DNA of 64,000 nt from Candidatus Kapaibacterium sp. (GCA_028284775.1 JANQRB010000016.1:26204-90203); one strand, 5' to 3'; counted from the first letter of the stretch, positions 45,197-55,261 are shown. Notes: a model not told the origin generated them from the sequence alone. Program-made: numbers and translations.

Positions 45197-45695
45197 AGTC
45201 CCGGGCACTCCGCATTTTAGACTGCTTCTACGATACCATCCCCCAAAAGGGATGGTATTTTTTTGTTCACGACTGCAGCAGCCTTGTGGCTCGAAAGCCT
45301 CCTTGATGACCCGACCGTCAAAACGTTTAAGGACTTCAGCTGCGCCTGCACTCTAATAGCGATCTGCCTCACAATGCCGAATAATCTTCGTTGAGGCTGA
45401 ATTCGGATTTCACCTTCAACCCGGAAGTTCGCTGCAGGCGTCACTAGCTGTGAAGGGTGGTAATGTTAAGCATTGTGGCAGAGTCGTTTACCAGTCATAA
45501 GTTCGGATTAAGCACGACGCTTTCCCTGTCACTTTTACGAAATTCTTTGCCACCGCTGGCTGTTGCAGGTGTTCTTGGCGTAAATTGCCGATTAGGGACT
45601 GGGAACTTCTTCGCCTGATGACCATTAGTATTATGTGTCGACGAAGTGCCGTCCTGAAATGAACGACGAAATTATCTCTCCTCCCGGATGAGCTT
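45197..45695 (+). other. intergenic region with terminator, upstream of S8 peptidase
   Basis: About 500 bp. It contains the M42 terminator (45233-45264). The rest shows no supported gene or repeat and must carry the promoter of the S8 peptidase gene. Confidence 0.5.
45233..45264 (+). terminator. intrinsic terminator after M42 gene
   Basis: A perfect 10-bp stem (ATACCATCCC / GGGATGGTAT, arms 45233-45242 and 45249-45258) with a 6-nt loop, followed directly by six more T. It is the clearest rho-independent terminator in the window and lies 36 bp after the M42 stop. Confidence 0.9.
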
Positions 45696-48065
45696 ATGAA
45701 AATTATCGACAGACTTGCCCGATCAGGCGCTATCATCCTGCTGCAGATTTGTTCTTTTGTTTCGCTCGGTCATTCCGCAGGGTACGATGAATCCAATGTC
45801 GCAGCACTTCGCAAGATGGATGTCTTTCTCAAAACGGCCGTTCTTGACGCTGAAGTGCCTCTGAGACCGAAGTCAGGGGCAACAAAATTTGACTTCCCAG
45901 CAGAGCGCAAGCTGGCGCTGGTCGTGCGAGCCGAACCCACTGGCCTGCCGGAATATGTCGCCGGCCTGGGCGGTAGTATCGGCACCAGCGTCGGGAATCT
46001 GCACACTGTTCACATGCCCTTGTTACAGATACGACGCTTTGCCGAAGACGGCAGAATCGAACGGCTGGCCTTAGGCGCGCCAGCTTACATTGCCAATGAG
46101 AATGCGGCGCTTCAATCGGGCGTCGACAAGGCGCGGAACGGCACGGCGCCGCTGACGGAATCCTATCTGGGCGAAGGCGTCGTGGTGGGAATTATCGACA
46201 CTGGAATCGATATTTTTCACGACGAGTTTCGTGTGCCTGACAGCCGCCTGCAATCGCGAATTTTGTCCATCTGGGATCAGAATGCCGATGGGGGAGGCGT
46301 CGCGCCGCAGGATTACGACTATGGCGTCGAGTGGCGCCGCCAGGCGATCGAAACGGCGCTGTCGGCAAATGATGACAGCTTCGCTCATTCCGACAGTAAT
46401 GGTCATGGCAGCCATGTTGCGGCTACCGCCGCCGGCTCGCTGACGGGTATGGCACCGCGCGCCGATCTGGTAGTCGTGGGATTTCGCAATCTCCGACGGG
46501 ACGGCGAGACCTTCGCCGAGAACGTAGCGTTTGAAGGCACCTGGGCCGCCAACGTTATCGATGCAACAGCCTATATTATAGCGCAGGCCGAGCAGGCAGG
46601 CAAACGGGCTTCGATTAATGCCAGTATCGGCGTCTTTCACGGACCACGCAACGGCCTCGACCTCGGGACGCAAATGCTGGATGCCCTGTTGGACGAGCAC
46701 CCGCAAACGGTGTTCAGCGCAATTATGGGCAATGAGGGGGCGCAACGCATTCATTGGGGCGGCTTTGAACTCCAGGCGGATTCACTCTGGACTTACTTCT
46801 ATTCGGGCATCAACGGCGAAGCGCGCGCCTATCTGACATTTGAAAGCCGCTACCTCGGCACAAGCGAATTCGCAGTCGGCGTCGATTCGGTGATCTACAG
46901 CTCCGCCACTTCGACCCAGGTAGATGGCGTGGTAGCCCGGCGGCAATCCAATTGGATCAGCGCTCAGGAAATCGTTGAGGGCGAGGGCATCGAAATTATT
47001 TATCAGGACTCGCCGGAGACGACGGCAGGCTTTGGGCTCAGCGGCGCGGTCAGTTCGGCCGGCATCGTTGAGATTTTGATCGACGCCGTCCACGTGTCCG
47101 GCATCGTCGGATTTGAACAGGATGGCCCTCAGTTGCGACCCATTCCGCGGCCATCCACCTACTTGAAGCTGTTGTCACGCGGCGCCGGAATCTTCCATAG
47201 CTGGATGTATAATCCCTCGCAGACTCTGCCTCCGGCAATAGCAAACCGCATCGCCGTCAACGACCGTTACATCGCCGCCGACAATGACGTGTCGGGTCGC
47301 AGCTTTCCCGCCTATGCCCGCAACGTGCTCAGTGTCGGCTCATACGTCAACGTCGACAGTTACCGCAGCGTACGTGACGAAACGATCTTTCATAGCCCCG
47401 GCATGCCCGCCGCCGGACGACTGAGTACTTTCTCGAGCCGCGGCCCCGGAGCGGACGGATTGCTTAAGCCGGATATCTGCGCGCCCGGCGAGAATGTTGT
47501 ATCTGCGCATTCGCGCAGCGCAACGCGGGATTTGCGCTTCATTACCGATGAGGCCAATGCCTACCGTGTACGAAGCGGCACCAGTATGGCCACGCCGGTT
47601 GTCTGCGGCGCCGCAGCTCTGCTCATGGAAGCCGAGCCAACGATCAGCGCCGCCGGCCTGCGCTCCCGCCTGCGGCAATCGGCCCGGCGCGACGGCGACA
47701 CATTTTCTCACGGTGATTTACCGAACAATGCCTGGGGATACGGCAAACTCGACCTCTTTGCCGCCTTGCAGCGTATCAATACATCACTCGCTTCGATCGA
47801 CGCCGCGCCTCTCGTCCTGCGCATTACGCCCAATCCGGCCGACGAGCTCGTCCGACTCACTATCGGATTGCCGGAAAACGGCCCGGCGAGACTGACGGTA
47901 TTTAACGCTCTGGGGCAGGCGGTTGTCAAGCTTGTTGATGAGTGGCGTCCGGCAGGGCGCGCGACACTGGACTGGCAGACCGGCAGGCAAGCCGCCGGAA
48001 TGTATTTCGTCGTCCTTGAAACGGCGGAACAGCGCCACTTTCAAGCATTAGCGATTGTGCATTAA
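45696..48065 (+). CDS. secreted S8 (subtilisin-like) peptidase with type IX sorting domain
   Basis: A 789-residue serine peptidase. Signal peptide ~1-27, then a probable propeptide to ~residue 145. The catalytic triad is D168 (IIDTGID), H237 (NGHGSHVAA) and S630 (GTSMATPV). Some 390 residues separate His and Ser, so a large domain (residues ~300-560) is inserted in the fold, as in C5a-peptidase-like and several Bacteroidota S8 enzymes. The final ~80 residues are a T9SS sorting domain (ITPNPADELVRLTI, AAGMYFVVLE). It would act at the cell surface or outside, upstream of import and of the cytoplasmic M3/M42 peptidases encoded to its left. Confidence 0.93.
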   Translation: MKIIDRLARSGAIILLQICSFVSLGHSAGYDESNVAALRKMDVFLKTAVLDAEVPLRPKSGATKFDFPAERKLALVVRAEPTGLPEYVAGLGGSIGTSVGNLHTVHMPLLQIRRFAEDGRIERLALGAPAYIANENAALQSGVDKARNGTAPLTESYLGEGVVVGIIDTGIDIFHDEFRVPDSRLQSRILSIWDQNADGGGVAPQDYDYGVEWRRQAIETALSANDDSFAHSDSNGHGSHVAATAAGSLTGMAPRADLVVVGFRNLRRDGETFAENVAFEGTWAANVIDATAYIIAQAEQAGKRASINASIGVFHGPRNGLDLGTQMLDALLDEHPQTVFSAIMGNEGAQRIHWGGFELQADSLWTYFYSGINGEARAYLTFESRYLGTSEFAVGVDSVIYSSATSTQVDGVVARRQSNWISAQEIVEGEGIEIIYQDSPETTAGFGLSGAVSSAGIVEILIDAVHVSGIVGFEQDGPQLRPIPRPSTYLKLLSRGAGIFHSWMYNPSQTLPPAIANRIAVNDRYIAADNDVSGRSFPAYARNVLSVGSYVNVDSYRSVRDETIFHSPGMPAAGRLSTFSSRGPGADGLLKPDICAPGENVVSAHSRSATRDLRFITDEANAYRVRSGTSMATPVVCGAAALLMEAEPTISAAGLRSRLRQSARRDGDTFSHGDLPNNAWGYGKLDLFAALQRINTSLASIDAAPLVLRITPNPADELVRLTIGLPENGPARLTVFNALGQAVVKLVDEWRPAGRATLDWQTGRQAAGMYFVVLETAEQRHFQALAIVH

Positions 48066-48227
48066 TCCCGCCGACGCTCACTAATCCTGTGGATACTTCG
48101 TTTCAGGGCGCTGACAGATGATCGCACAGCCGGTGTGGTAGATAGGAAGCGCAGAGATCCGTCCCCGCCGCCGCGTTCTCGTATCGGTCTCATTGTTCGT
48201 CGATCTGTTTAAGGAGCGAATCGCAAC

Positions 48228-48674
48228 ATGCTTAAACTTTTGCTTCCGGCGCTTTTACTGTTTCTTACTGCCCTGATGGGAATGGCTGACGGCGAGACAT
48301 CGACATCGAAATACGGCAACCTCGTTGTACAGGTAATCGATCTCGCATCCGACGATGGGACAGTGAAAATTGCCCTCAGTAACTCCGAAGAGAATTATTA
48401 TGCCTACGACACACCTTATCTGGGTGTCACGGCACCGATCAACGAAGGACGCGCAAGCTGGAAATTCCGCGATCTGCCCCTGGGCGACTACGCCGTTAAA
48501 GTATTTCACGACGAAGATGGCGATGATGAACTCGACACCAATATCCTGGGTATGCCGACGGAGGACTATGGATTCTCCAATGATGCCCGCGGCATGTTCG
48601 GTCCACCGTCCTATGACGATGCCCGCTTTACACTCGACAGCGCTTCGCTGACCATAGTCGTCAGGGTGGACTAA
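48228..48674 (+). CDS. DUF2141 family exported protein
   Basis: A 148-residue protein with signal peptide (~1-22) and one DUF2141 domain. The family's typical end is clear: GDYAVKVFHDEDGDDELDTN, then GMPTEDYGFSNDARG and MFGPPSYDDARF. The function is unknown; the fold is a transthyretin-like beta-sandwich exported to periplasm or outer membrane. ATG 48228 has AAGGAG at 48211-48216. The stop codon overlaps the stop of the convergent glutamate-synthase-like gene by 4 bp (48671-48674). Confidence 0.9.
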   Translation: MLKLLLPALLLFLTALMGMADGETSTSKYGNLVVQVIDLASDDGTVKIALSNSEENYYAYDTPYLGVTAPINEGRASWKFRDLPLGDYAVKVFHDEDGDDELDTNILGMPTEDYGFSNDARGMFGPPSYDDARFTLDSASLTIVVRVD

Positions 48675-50281
48675 GCCAAATGAGGCTGAGACGGTACGTC
48701 TGCGATGTGGGCAAAAGTGTCGGAGCGGGCTGCTTCGCAGGCCCGCCGGTACGAGCCTGGCAGGTCGTCCCGCAGCAATTCGCCCTCCTCCAAAAATTCG
48801 AAGATCTCGCCGTAATGTTTGACCTCGGTCGGCGTCGTCCGCCGCATGATATGCCATGGATGGAGCTTGTCGGGATCGTCGATACCCATTGCCCCCATAA
48901 TTTCACTGACACTCGCCACCGTTTCGCGGTGAAAATTGGCGACACGCTTACTTTTGTGCTCAACAACCAAACCGGCCACCAACTGCGGATTCTGCGTCGC
49001 AACACCGACCGGGCAGTGATTGGAATTGCATTGCAGGGCCTGAATACAGCCCAGAGCCATCATCATTCCCCGCGCCGAGTACAACATGTCGGCGCCAAGG
49101 GCCAGGCGTTTAACCATATCGAAGCCGGTGGTGACCTTGCCGCTGGCGATCAGACGGATGGAGTCGCGCAGAGCGAATCCCTTCAATGCATTGTGGACAA
49201 ATATCAGGCTCTCCATCAGCGGCGCTCCGATATGATTGGAGAATTCAACCGGCGCGGCGCCGGTACCGCCTTCACCGCCGTCAATTGTGATAAAGTCGGG
49301 GCTGATGCCGGTTTCGCGCATTGCCTTGCATATCGAGAGAAACTCGCGACGTTTGCCGAGGCAGAGTTTGAATCCGATCGGCTTGCCTCCCGAAAGTCGA
49401 CGCAAGAGGGCAATAAACTCCAAGAGTTCGATCGGCGTGTCAAAGGCCGAATGCGAGGGTGGCGAGAGGACATCCTGTCCCAAGGCGACGCCGCGAATCT
49501 TCGCGATTTCCGGGCTTACCTTCGATGCCGGCAAAATTCCGCCATGGCCCGGCTTGGCGCCCTGGGACAACTTGATCTCGATCATCTTAACTTCGGGCCG
49601 TCCGGCATTCGCGCTGAACCGGTCGGGGCAAAAGCGTCCATTTTCAAGGCGGCAGCCAAAATAGCCGGTGCCGATCTGCCAGATTAAATCCCCGCCTTGC
49701 AGGTGATACGGACTGATGCCGCCCTCGCCGGTATTATGTGCGAAATTGCCCATCCGGGCGCCCAGATTCAGAGCCCTAATGGCGCGCGAACTAAGGGATC
49801 CGTAACTCATTGCCGAAATGTTGAAAATGCTCGCCGAGTAAGGCAGCCCGCACTCAGGCCCGCCAACCGTCGTCCGCAAATCTTCCGGCTTGAGGTGCAG
49901 CGGCTGCATTGAATGATTGACCCATTCATAGCCGACTTCATAGAGATCAAACTGCGTGCCGAAGGGAATCGTGTCACGCACCTGCTTTGCCCGTTGATAC
50001 ACTACCGAGCGCTTGATCCGGGGGAAGGGGCGGCCGGAAGTATCGGTCTCGATAAAGTACTGGGCGATCTCCGGACGGATCGATTCGAAGAGATAGCGAA
50101 AATGTCCTATCAACGGAAAATTGCGGAGCACGGCACGCTTCGACTGCATTGAGTCGTAAAGGCCTAGTGCGATGAGCGGAGCAAAGAGCAGCAGAGACCA
50201 GAGGATTGCCGGAAAGACAAAGGCAAGTACGACATTCACCGTGACGACGACGATTGAGGAAATGAAGAAGGCTGTTCGCAT
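48671..50281 (-). CDS. FMN-binding glutamate synthase-family protein
   Basis: A 536-residue protein with one or two N-terminal membrane helices (~residues 5-42) and the FMN/Fe-S synthase domain of the large subunit of glutamate synthase. Visible are GGEGGTGAAP, the phosphate-binding ASGKVTTGFDMVKRLALGAD and the 3Fe-4S motif CIQALQCNSNHCPVG (C-x5-C-x4-C). The glutaminase domain of GltB is absent, so it is not a full glutamate synthase; stand-alone members of this family are widespread and their in vivo substrates are uncertain. The membrane anchor suggests coupling to membrane electron carriers, which is inference. Confidence 0.9.
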   Translation of the reverse strand: MRTAFFISSIVVVTVNVVLAFVFPAILWSLLLFAPLIALGLYDSMQSKRAVLRNFPLIGHFRYLFESIRPEIAQYFIETDTSGRPFPRIKRSVVYQRAKQVRDTIPFGTQFDLYEVGYEWVNHSMQPLHLKPEDLRTTVGGPECGLPYSASIFNISAMSYGSLSSRAIRALNLGARMGNFAHNTGEGGISPYHLQGGDLIWQIGTGYFGCRLENGRFCPDRFSANAGRPEVKMIEIKLSQGAKPGHGGILPASKVSPEIAKIRGVALGQDVLSPPSHSAFDTPIELLEFIALLRRLSGGKPIGFKLCLGKRREFLSICKAMRETGISPDFITIDGGEGGTGAAPVEFSNHIGAPLMESLIFVHNALKGFALRDSIRLIASGKVTTGFDMVKRLALGADMLYSARGMMMALGCIQALQCNSNHCPVGVATQNPQLVAGLVVEHKSKRVANFHRETVASVSEIMGAMGIDDPDKLHPWHIMRRTTPTEVKHYGEIFEFLEEGELLRDDLPGSYRRACEAARSDTFAHIADVPSQPHLA

Positions 50282-50509
50282 AAGATGGCTTCCATCGTTT
50301 TGTTAAGACCTTGCGACATTGGCTCGTAGGGAGACGCGGTACTGCAAATTGAAAGATTGAAGCTCGGTATGCAACCGAAATAATCCCAACAGGCTCACGG
50401 ACCGCGGTCTTCAATCGGCGATTCTCGCTATATTGCGCTTCGAATAGATTGACGAGGCTGTTGTCGCCAGCCGATATTCTCGAAGCCTGATGGATTGCAA
50501 GGGGAGACA

Positions 50510-50965
50510 ATGCGAACGCACGTGAGTTTTTGCGCCGATTATGATAGTGCAAACGTCGATCAAAGCTTACCTGGCGGGCGGCTGGCCGACTTTTTAGCCG
50601 CTGAGTTTTCCTCGCGCGGCGTCTACATCGAAAAACGGCAAACCGCGGAACATTCCTATGTGTTTCATACGCTGTCCGGCGGGCGACGCTTCGGCGTGCT
50701 GCTGGGATCAATCGATGACGAATTGCGCGAATGGCTGATAATGAGCTTCGGCAAGTTGGGCCGCATCTATCGTTTTTTCGGCGCTAAAGATGAAGATGAA
50801 CATCGCGCGCTGCTGCACGCTATTCATGAAGTACTGCTTGCCGACGAACGCTTCACCGACATTCGCTGGTATTCACACGAAGAATGGCTGGAATCACCGG
50901 ACGAGTCCTGGGCAGACGCTCCCGACGGCTTTCAGCTCGCCGATCCCGAAGGCAACGAAGAATAA
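50510..50965 (+). CDS. hypothetical acidic protein
   Basis: A 151-residue protein from ATG 50510, with GGGGAG at 50501-50506 as a strong ribosome binding site. No signal peptide or membrane segment. The sequence is acidic towards the C-terminus (SPDESWADAPDGF) and contains a predicted alpha/beta segment (REWLIMSFGKLGRIYRFFG, HALLHAIHEVLL-like). The family is not recognised. The gene is divergent from the glutamate-synthase-like gene, 228 bp apart. The clean start signal and typical codon use support a real gene. Confidence 0.7.
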   Translation: MRTHVSFCADYDSANVDQSLPGGRLADFLAAEFSSRGVYIEKRQTAEHSYVFHTLSGGRRFGVLLGSIDDELREWLIMSFGKLGRIYRFFGAKDEDEHRALLHAIHEVLLADERFTDIRWYSHEEWLESPDESWADAPDGFQLADPEGNEE

Positions 50966-51152
50966 GCTGCGGTATAGCCTTTATCACTGAATCCTTGCGC
51001 AGGCCTGAAACTTTATTGCGATTCGATGTGTCTCAATCTCTCCGGCAAATTCTCCGGCGGCACAGCGTGCCGAAATTGCCGGACGGCGGGACTACAACAC
51101 CATAGCTTACAAAGAGTATTCACTTCTTATCACTAGCGAGGACTCTGCCTCA

Positions 51153-52592
51153 ATGTTGTACCGTCACACCTTATCATCCTTGACATTGACGTTTATTGTT
51201 TGCACGCATCTCGTTGCCGGACAATACTTTAGCGACCTCAGCGGCAATCTGCCCCCCGCCACGGCGACCTCGCCGACCATGGATGTTGCGGCGATCGACA
51301 TCGACGGCGACAACGATCTCGACATCCTCATCGCCAATGAATTCAGTCCGAACCTGCTCCTTCTCAACGACGGTGGGGGCCGCTTCAGCGACGTATCCGC
51401 GGCCCGCCTGCCGCAGCGCAATTTTGACAGCGAAGATATCGCTGTTGCTGACTTCGATCGTGATGGCGACCTCGATATCGTTTTCGTCTCGGAAGACAAT
51501 GCCGTTCATGAATTCTACCTCAATGACGGCAATGCCTTTTTCACGGATGCAGCTACGACGCTGCCGTCCTCTATTGCCAATGCCGTAGCAGTAGCGGATT
51601 TCAATCAGGATATGTATCCCGATCTCGTATTTGGCAACAATGGTCAAAACTTTCTGCTGATCAATGATCGCCAGGGCGGCTTCCAGGACGAGGGCGACCT
51701 ACGATTGCCGGCGCGGCTGGACCCGACGCAGGATATTCAGCTTGTGGATGTCGATAATGACGGCGATGTCGACCTGCTGGCTGGCAATGAGGATCGCAAT
51801 CGCCTGCTGATAAACGACGGTAGCGCTAACTTCGAAGATCAAAGCTCGCAGCGTCTGCCGCAGACGCCGAATATGGAGACACGCAAAATCGTGACCGCGG
51901 ATGTCGACGGCGATGGCGACATCGATCTGTTTTTGGCCAATGTCGCATTCCTCAACGGCAAATCCATCCAGAACAGGCTTTACCTCAATGACGGAAAAGG
52001 TTTTTTTAGCGACGCGAGTTCCGAGTCCTTGCCGGTAAATAGCGACCACACGCTTGATGCCGTCTTCATTGATTTCGACCGGGATAAGGATCTCGATCTC
52101 ATAACGGTTAACTTCCCCAATGCCAGTCATACAGCCTTTGAAAACCAGGGCGACGCCATCTTCAAGAATGCCAGCGCGACAGCGCTGCCGGCGTCACTGG
52201 GCGGTAACGGACTTGCGATCATTGCCGCCGACTTCACCGGCGACGGCAATGCCGATATCTATATTGGTGACCGTGGAGGACAGGACCGGCTTCTGGGCTA
52301 CAACAACGAGGCAACCGGTGTTCGCGGCGGTTGGCTGCCCCTGCCGCCTGAATTGCGTCTCTACCCGAATCCTTTACAAGAGCGCCTGCTGATCGAGCCG
52401 GCGGATGAACGAGCAAGCATCCAATTGGTTGAATGCCACAACGGCCGCGGTCAGCGCCTCTTCAGCTCCCGGAATTCGAGCTGGACTCCGGGACGCCTTG
52501 AGCTGCCGGTGGCGAACTGGAGACCGGGCGTGTACTGGCTTACGGTTCAGTTGAATGACAGACGTTTCACCAGGTCGATTGTTAAACACTAA
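51153..52592 (+). CDS. secreted VCBS/FG-GAP repeat protein with type IX sorting domain
   Basis: A 479-residue protein. Signal peptide ~1-24 (THLVAGQ). The body is a series of VCBS/FG-GAP-type repeats with calcium-loop motifs DIDGDNDLDI, DFDRDGDLDIV, DFNQDMYPDLV, DVDNDGDVDLL, DVDGDGDIDLF and DFDRDKDLDLI, forming a seven-bladed propeller. A T9SS sorting domain (RLYPNPLQERLLIEP, WRPGVYWLTVQ) ends it. Such proteins are surface-displayed and often adhesive; no enzyme motif is seen. ATG 51153 has GAGGA at 51138-51142. Confidence 0.9.
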   Translation: MLYRHTLSSLTLTFIVCTHLVAGQYFSDLSGNLPPATATSPTMDVAAIDIDGDNDLDILIANEFSPNLLLLNDGGGRFSDVSAARLPQRNFDSEDIAVADFDRDGDLDIVFVSEDNAVHEFYLNDGNAFFTDAATTLPSSIANAVAVADFNQDMYPDLVFGNNGQNFLLINDRQGGFQDEGDLRLPARLDPTQDIQLVDVDNDGDVDLLAGNEDRNRLLINDGSANFEDQSSQRLPQTPNMETRKIVTADVDGDGDIDLFLANVAFLNGKSIQNRLYLNDGKGFFSDASSESLPVNSDHTLDAVFIDFDRDKDLDLITVNFPNASHTAFENQGDAIFKNASATALPASLGGNGLAIIAADFTGDGNADIYIGDRGGQDRLLGYNNEATGVRGGWLPLPPELRLYPNPLQERLLIEPADERASIQLVECHNGRGQRLFSSRNSSWTPGRLELPVANWRPGVYWLTVQLNDRRFTRSIVKH

Positions 52593-52820
52593 GTCCTGGC
52601 ATCCGGCGCGCGGCGGGGGGACCAGACAAGACAATTCACTATGTTTAAGGCTTTACGCATGTGTACAGTCTGGTCGCGCCCGGACCGTACACACGTGTTC
52701 GGATTTTTGCCGGCCGAATCTTTGATTACGAGAGCGTTTTTTTTGACCAAATGAGGAGAATTTGCATTTTTGTCGAACCGGCACGTTAGCTTTGTTGCTT
52801 TAGCATCTTTGGATCTCCTT

Positions 52821-54161
52821 ATGAATATCATCAGATGGCGCTTCACGGCCTGGATCATTGTCATTCTGGCCGGCGCTGCTGCTTGTAAATCACTCGAAAC
52901 ACGACTGCAGGAGACGGCGGAACAAAGGGGCATCGTCGCCGCCTATTGGCTCAGTATCAATGAGCTGCGTGAAAATCCGGACGAGCCGGAATATGAGGTG
53001 TTTGTGCTTGACTATGGCGCACGTGCGCTCGATTCGATATACGGTGCTGCGGATCTACTCGCCCGCGACGATGAGTTTGCGCAGATGTACGCGCTACTTT
53101 ACGACAGTCCCAACTCGGCCCGGCGAATCATCACGGCGGCCGAACAACGGGGCCTGCGTCTGGGCCGCAGCGATGAGCTCGATGCCCGGCGATCGTCGAT
53201 TGAATCCGCAATCGACGGCTACCACGCCGAAGGGCGTCAATTGTTTGAAGCAGGCAGCTTTCAGGAAGCACTGGATCATTTCAGCAAAATGAGAGGTTTA
53301 CGCGACGCCAACGACTATATCCGCAAGTGTAATAATGAACTACACTATGCCGAGGGGCGCAGGCTCTACAGGACCGGTAGCTACAGGTCGGCATACAACG
53401 AGTTTAACAAAGTAGAGTCCGGCTTTCGCGATGTTAACACCTTGCGCGCCGAAGCACTGGAACGCGGTAAAGTCGTTGTTGCAGTTGGCATGATTGACGG
53501 CGCCGAGGACAACACGTTTTTCAATGAGCTATTTAAACTTTTGATGAACGATATTTTTATCGACGTGGTCAACCTGCGCAACGTCGAGCGCGTTCAGGTA
53601 CTCAACGCCGATGTCATCAAACGCCATAGCATCAGCTACCTGATAACCGGATCGATAGCGTATGATCTGATCCCGTATGGAAAAGAAGAGAAGGGGCGCG
53701 AGAAACTGTGGTACGTCACTAATGAGTTTAAGTCTGTCGCCGCCAAGGGAGGCAAGCAACGATTTGTCAGGGTGGCGGAGCCGACAAAGTTCACCAAGAT
53801 CAGAGAATCCCTGCAATTTGTCACGACTGTCCAACTTGAAGTCGTCAATGTTCATAACCTGAAAAATCTCGTTTTTGAAGAGCTGCAGGGAAGCGCCAAC
53901 GACAGTGTTTATTACTACGAAGCAGCACGCGCAAAATCGACAGCACGCCTTACACTGAAGGATCCGAGTAAGGATACGATCAGAAAGGTTTCGAAAAAGC
54001 TGCCAGCCTGGCGGCCGAGCAGCAGTGACAAGCGTTTTCACAAATACTTTAACGCGCGACGCAAGCTCAAAACGCGCGACGATTTACAACGTGAGGCAGC
54101 TCAGCTCGTGGCCGGCAAGTGCGCGGCCAGGGCAATTGAGGCAATTTTTGCCGTTAAATGA
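52821..54161 (+). CDS. TPR-containing probable lipoprotein with CsgG/LpoB-like segment
   Basis: A 446-residue protein. The signal peptide ends at a Cys in the context LAGAAACKS; the -3 residue is Ala, so lipidation is likely but not certain. Residues ~145-215 carry two TPR-like motifs (EGRQLFEAGSFQEALDHF and EGRRLYRTGSYRSAYNEF). The next ~70 residues (KVVVAVGMIDGAED, HSISYLITGSIAYDLI) resemble the start and core of CsgG/LpoB/PBP-activator-like domains, an assignment made on pattern only. The C-terminal part is basic. The start is ATG 52821; a longer frame begins at 52770 without signal-peptide support. Isolated gene; location likely outer membrane, periplasmic face. Confidence 0.65.
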   Translation: MNIIRWRFTAWIIVILAGAAACKSLETRLQETAEQRGIVAAYWLSINELRENPDEPEYEVFVLDYGARALDSIYGAADLLARDDEFAQMYALLYDSPNSARRIITAAEQRGLRLGRSDELDARRSSIESAIDGYHAEGRQLFEAGSFQEALDHFSKMRGLRDANDYIRKCNNELHYAEGRRLYRTGSYRSAYNEFNKVESGFRDVNTLRAEALERGKVVVAVGMIDGAEDNTFFNELFKLLMNDIFIDVVNLRNVERVQVLNADVIKRHSISYLITGSIAYDLIPYGKEEKGREKLWYVTNEFKSVAAKGGKQRFVRVAEPTKFTKIRESLQFVTTVQLEVVNVHNLKNLVFEELQGSANDSVYYYEAARAKSTARLTLKDPSKDTIRKVSKKLPAWRPSSSDKRFHKYFNARRKLKTRDDLQREAAQLVAGKCAARAIEAIFAVK

Positions 54162-54542
54162 CTGTCAGGCAGTATGGTATTGTCAACATTCTCCTGAGTC
54201 GAATCGGAAAACGGTTAATGACGTTGAGTTGTTATGAATGACGCAGGACTCGGCACAGCAAGCCCGGCACCTGAAAAGAGCGTAAATGCCGATCCCATTC
54301 ACATAACGAGAGTGTAATCAGCGAAGACAATTATCGCATACACGAGCGGCAGGGCAAATCTGTGTTGATTCGTCAGCGAATTCCGGAGTCGTGTTGTGCT
54401 GTCGATTGCCACTATTTTCTGCTACAAATCGCCGGTTGATTGACTCATTCGACAATTTTTTGCTTTTGCATTCCGCTGCACGTATACTTGTCAACTTGAG
54501 AATTCGGCAATGCTTCATACACGAGATTACACCTGCGACTGA
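54162..54542 (+). other. intergenic region without recognisable gene
   Basis: About 380 bp. A 27-codon open frame near 54236 is too short and featureless to call. Nothing else is seen. Confidence 0.45.
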
Positions 54543-55001
54543 ATGACGAAGAAATTTGTTTGCCTTGCCCCGCGCAAGGGCGAAGAGAAGGAAGTGTTCC
54601 GAATCGAACAGGGAAACAGCGATGCACCATTTCGAAAACGCTGGCTTCAATTCACCCCGCATCAATCACTGATCGACTGTATCTGGCAACAGTTAAGTGT
54701 CGGAGAGTTTAAACGAGGATCCTGGCGGTATCACAAAACTTTGCCGGACGTGGCAATTTGGGAACTGCTCACGCCGGCCGGGCAGAATACGGTATTTGTT
54801 GAATTCGACGACGGTATAAACGCCGGAGAGAATCAGAAGCTTGTTCACCTGCTTCTTAGTGTTGAACCCGGCGATACTGAAGAATTTCGTCAGTTCGTAA
54901 AACTTCTCACTCAATTGATGAAAGACTTCGGTCTGCAGGCATTTATCGCCGTCGAGGGCGCCTGGGTTTTATTGTCCGATCTGAATGAGATTCAAGCATA
55001 G
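54543..55001 (+). CDS. hypothetical protein
   Basis: A 152-residue soluble protein from ATG 54543. No signal peptide or membrane helix. The composition is normal and alternates predicted helices and strands (HQSLIDCIWQQL, DVAIWELLTPAGQ, FRQFVKLLTQLMKDFG). It is not recognised. The upstream region lacks a Shine-Dalgarno, in line with many genes here. Neighbours give no clue. Confidence 0.55.
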   Translation: MTKKFVCLAPRKGEEKEVFRIEQGNSDAPFRKRWLQFTPHQSLIDCIWQQLSVGEFKRGSWRYHKTLPDVAIWELLTPAGQNTVFVEFDDGINAGENQKLVHLLLSVEPGDTEEFRQFVKLLTQLMKDFGLQAFIAVEGAWVLLSDLNEIQA

Positions 55002-55261
55002 CAGTCAGCATATCCCGGAAGCAATCGACGGCGGCCTCGAGATCGCGAGCAATGCTTCAGCAGAGTCAAATGAGCCCCTTGAAATCAGCGAAGGCCATCG
55101 CCGCTTTTCTTACAAAGCAGCCTGCTTTTGGTTATATCCCGGCTGGAAGGATCGCGAAAGTCGGGTTTGCATTCCCGGAAAATCCATCGTATTATTGACG
55201 CTACCGGCAGATGTAAATCATTTCTTTGTACCATAGTTCCTTGTGATCCTGGTGGAACCAT

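Noticed and set aside
54985..55236. 83-codon open frame on the plus strand
   Set aside because: Overlaps the end of the gene at 54543-55001, has no ribosome site and no recognisable features.
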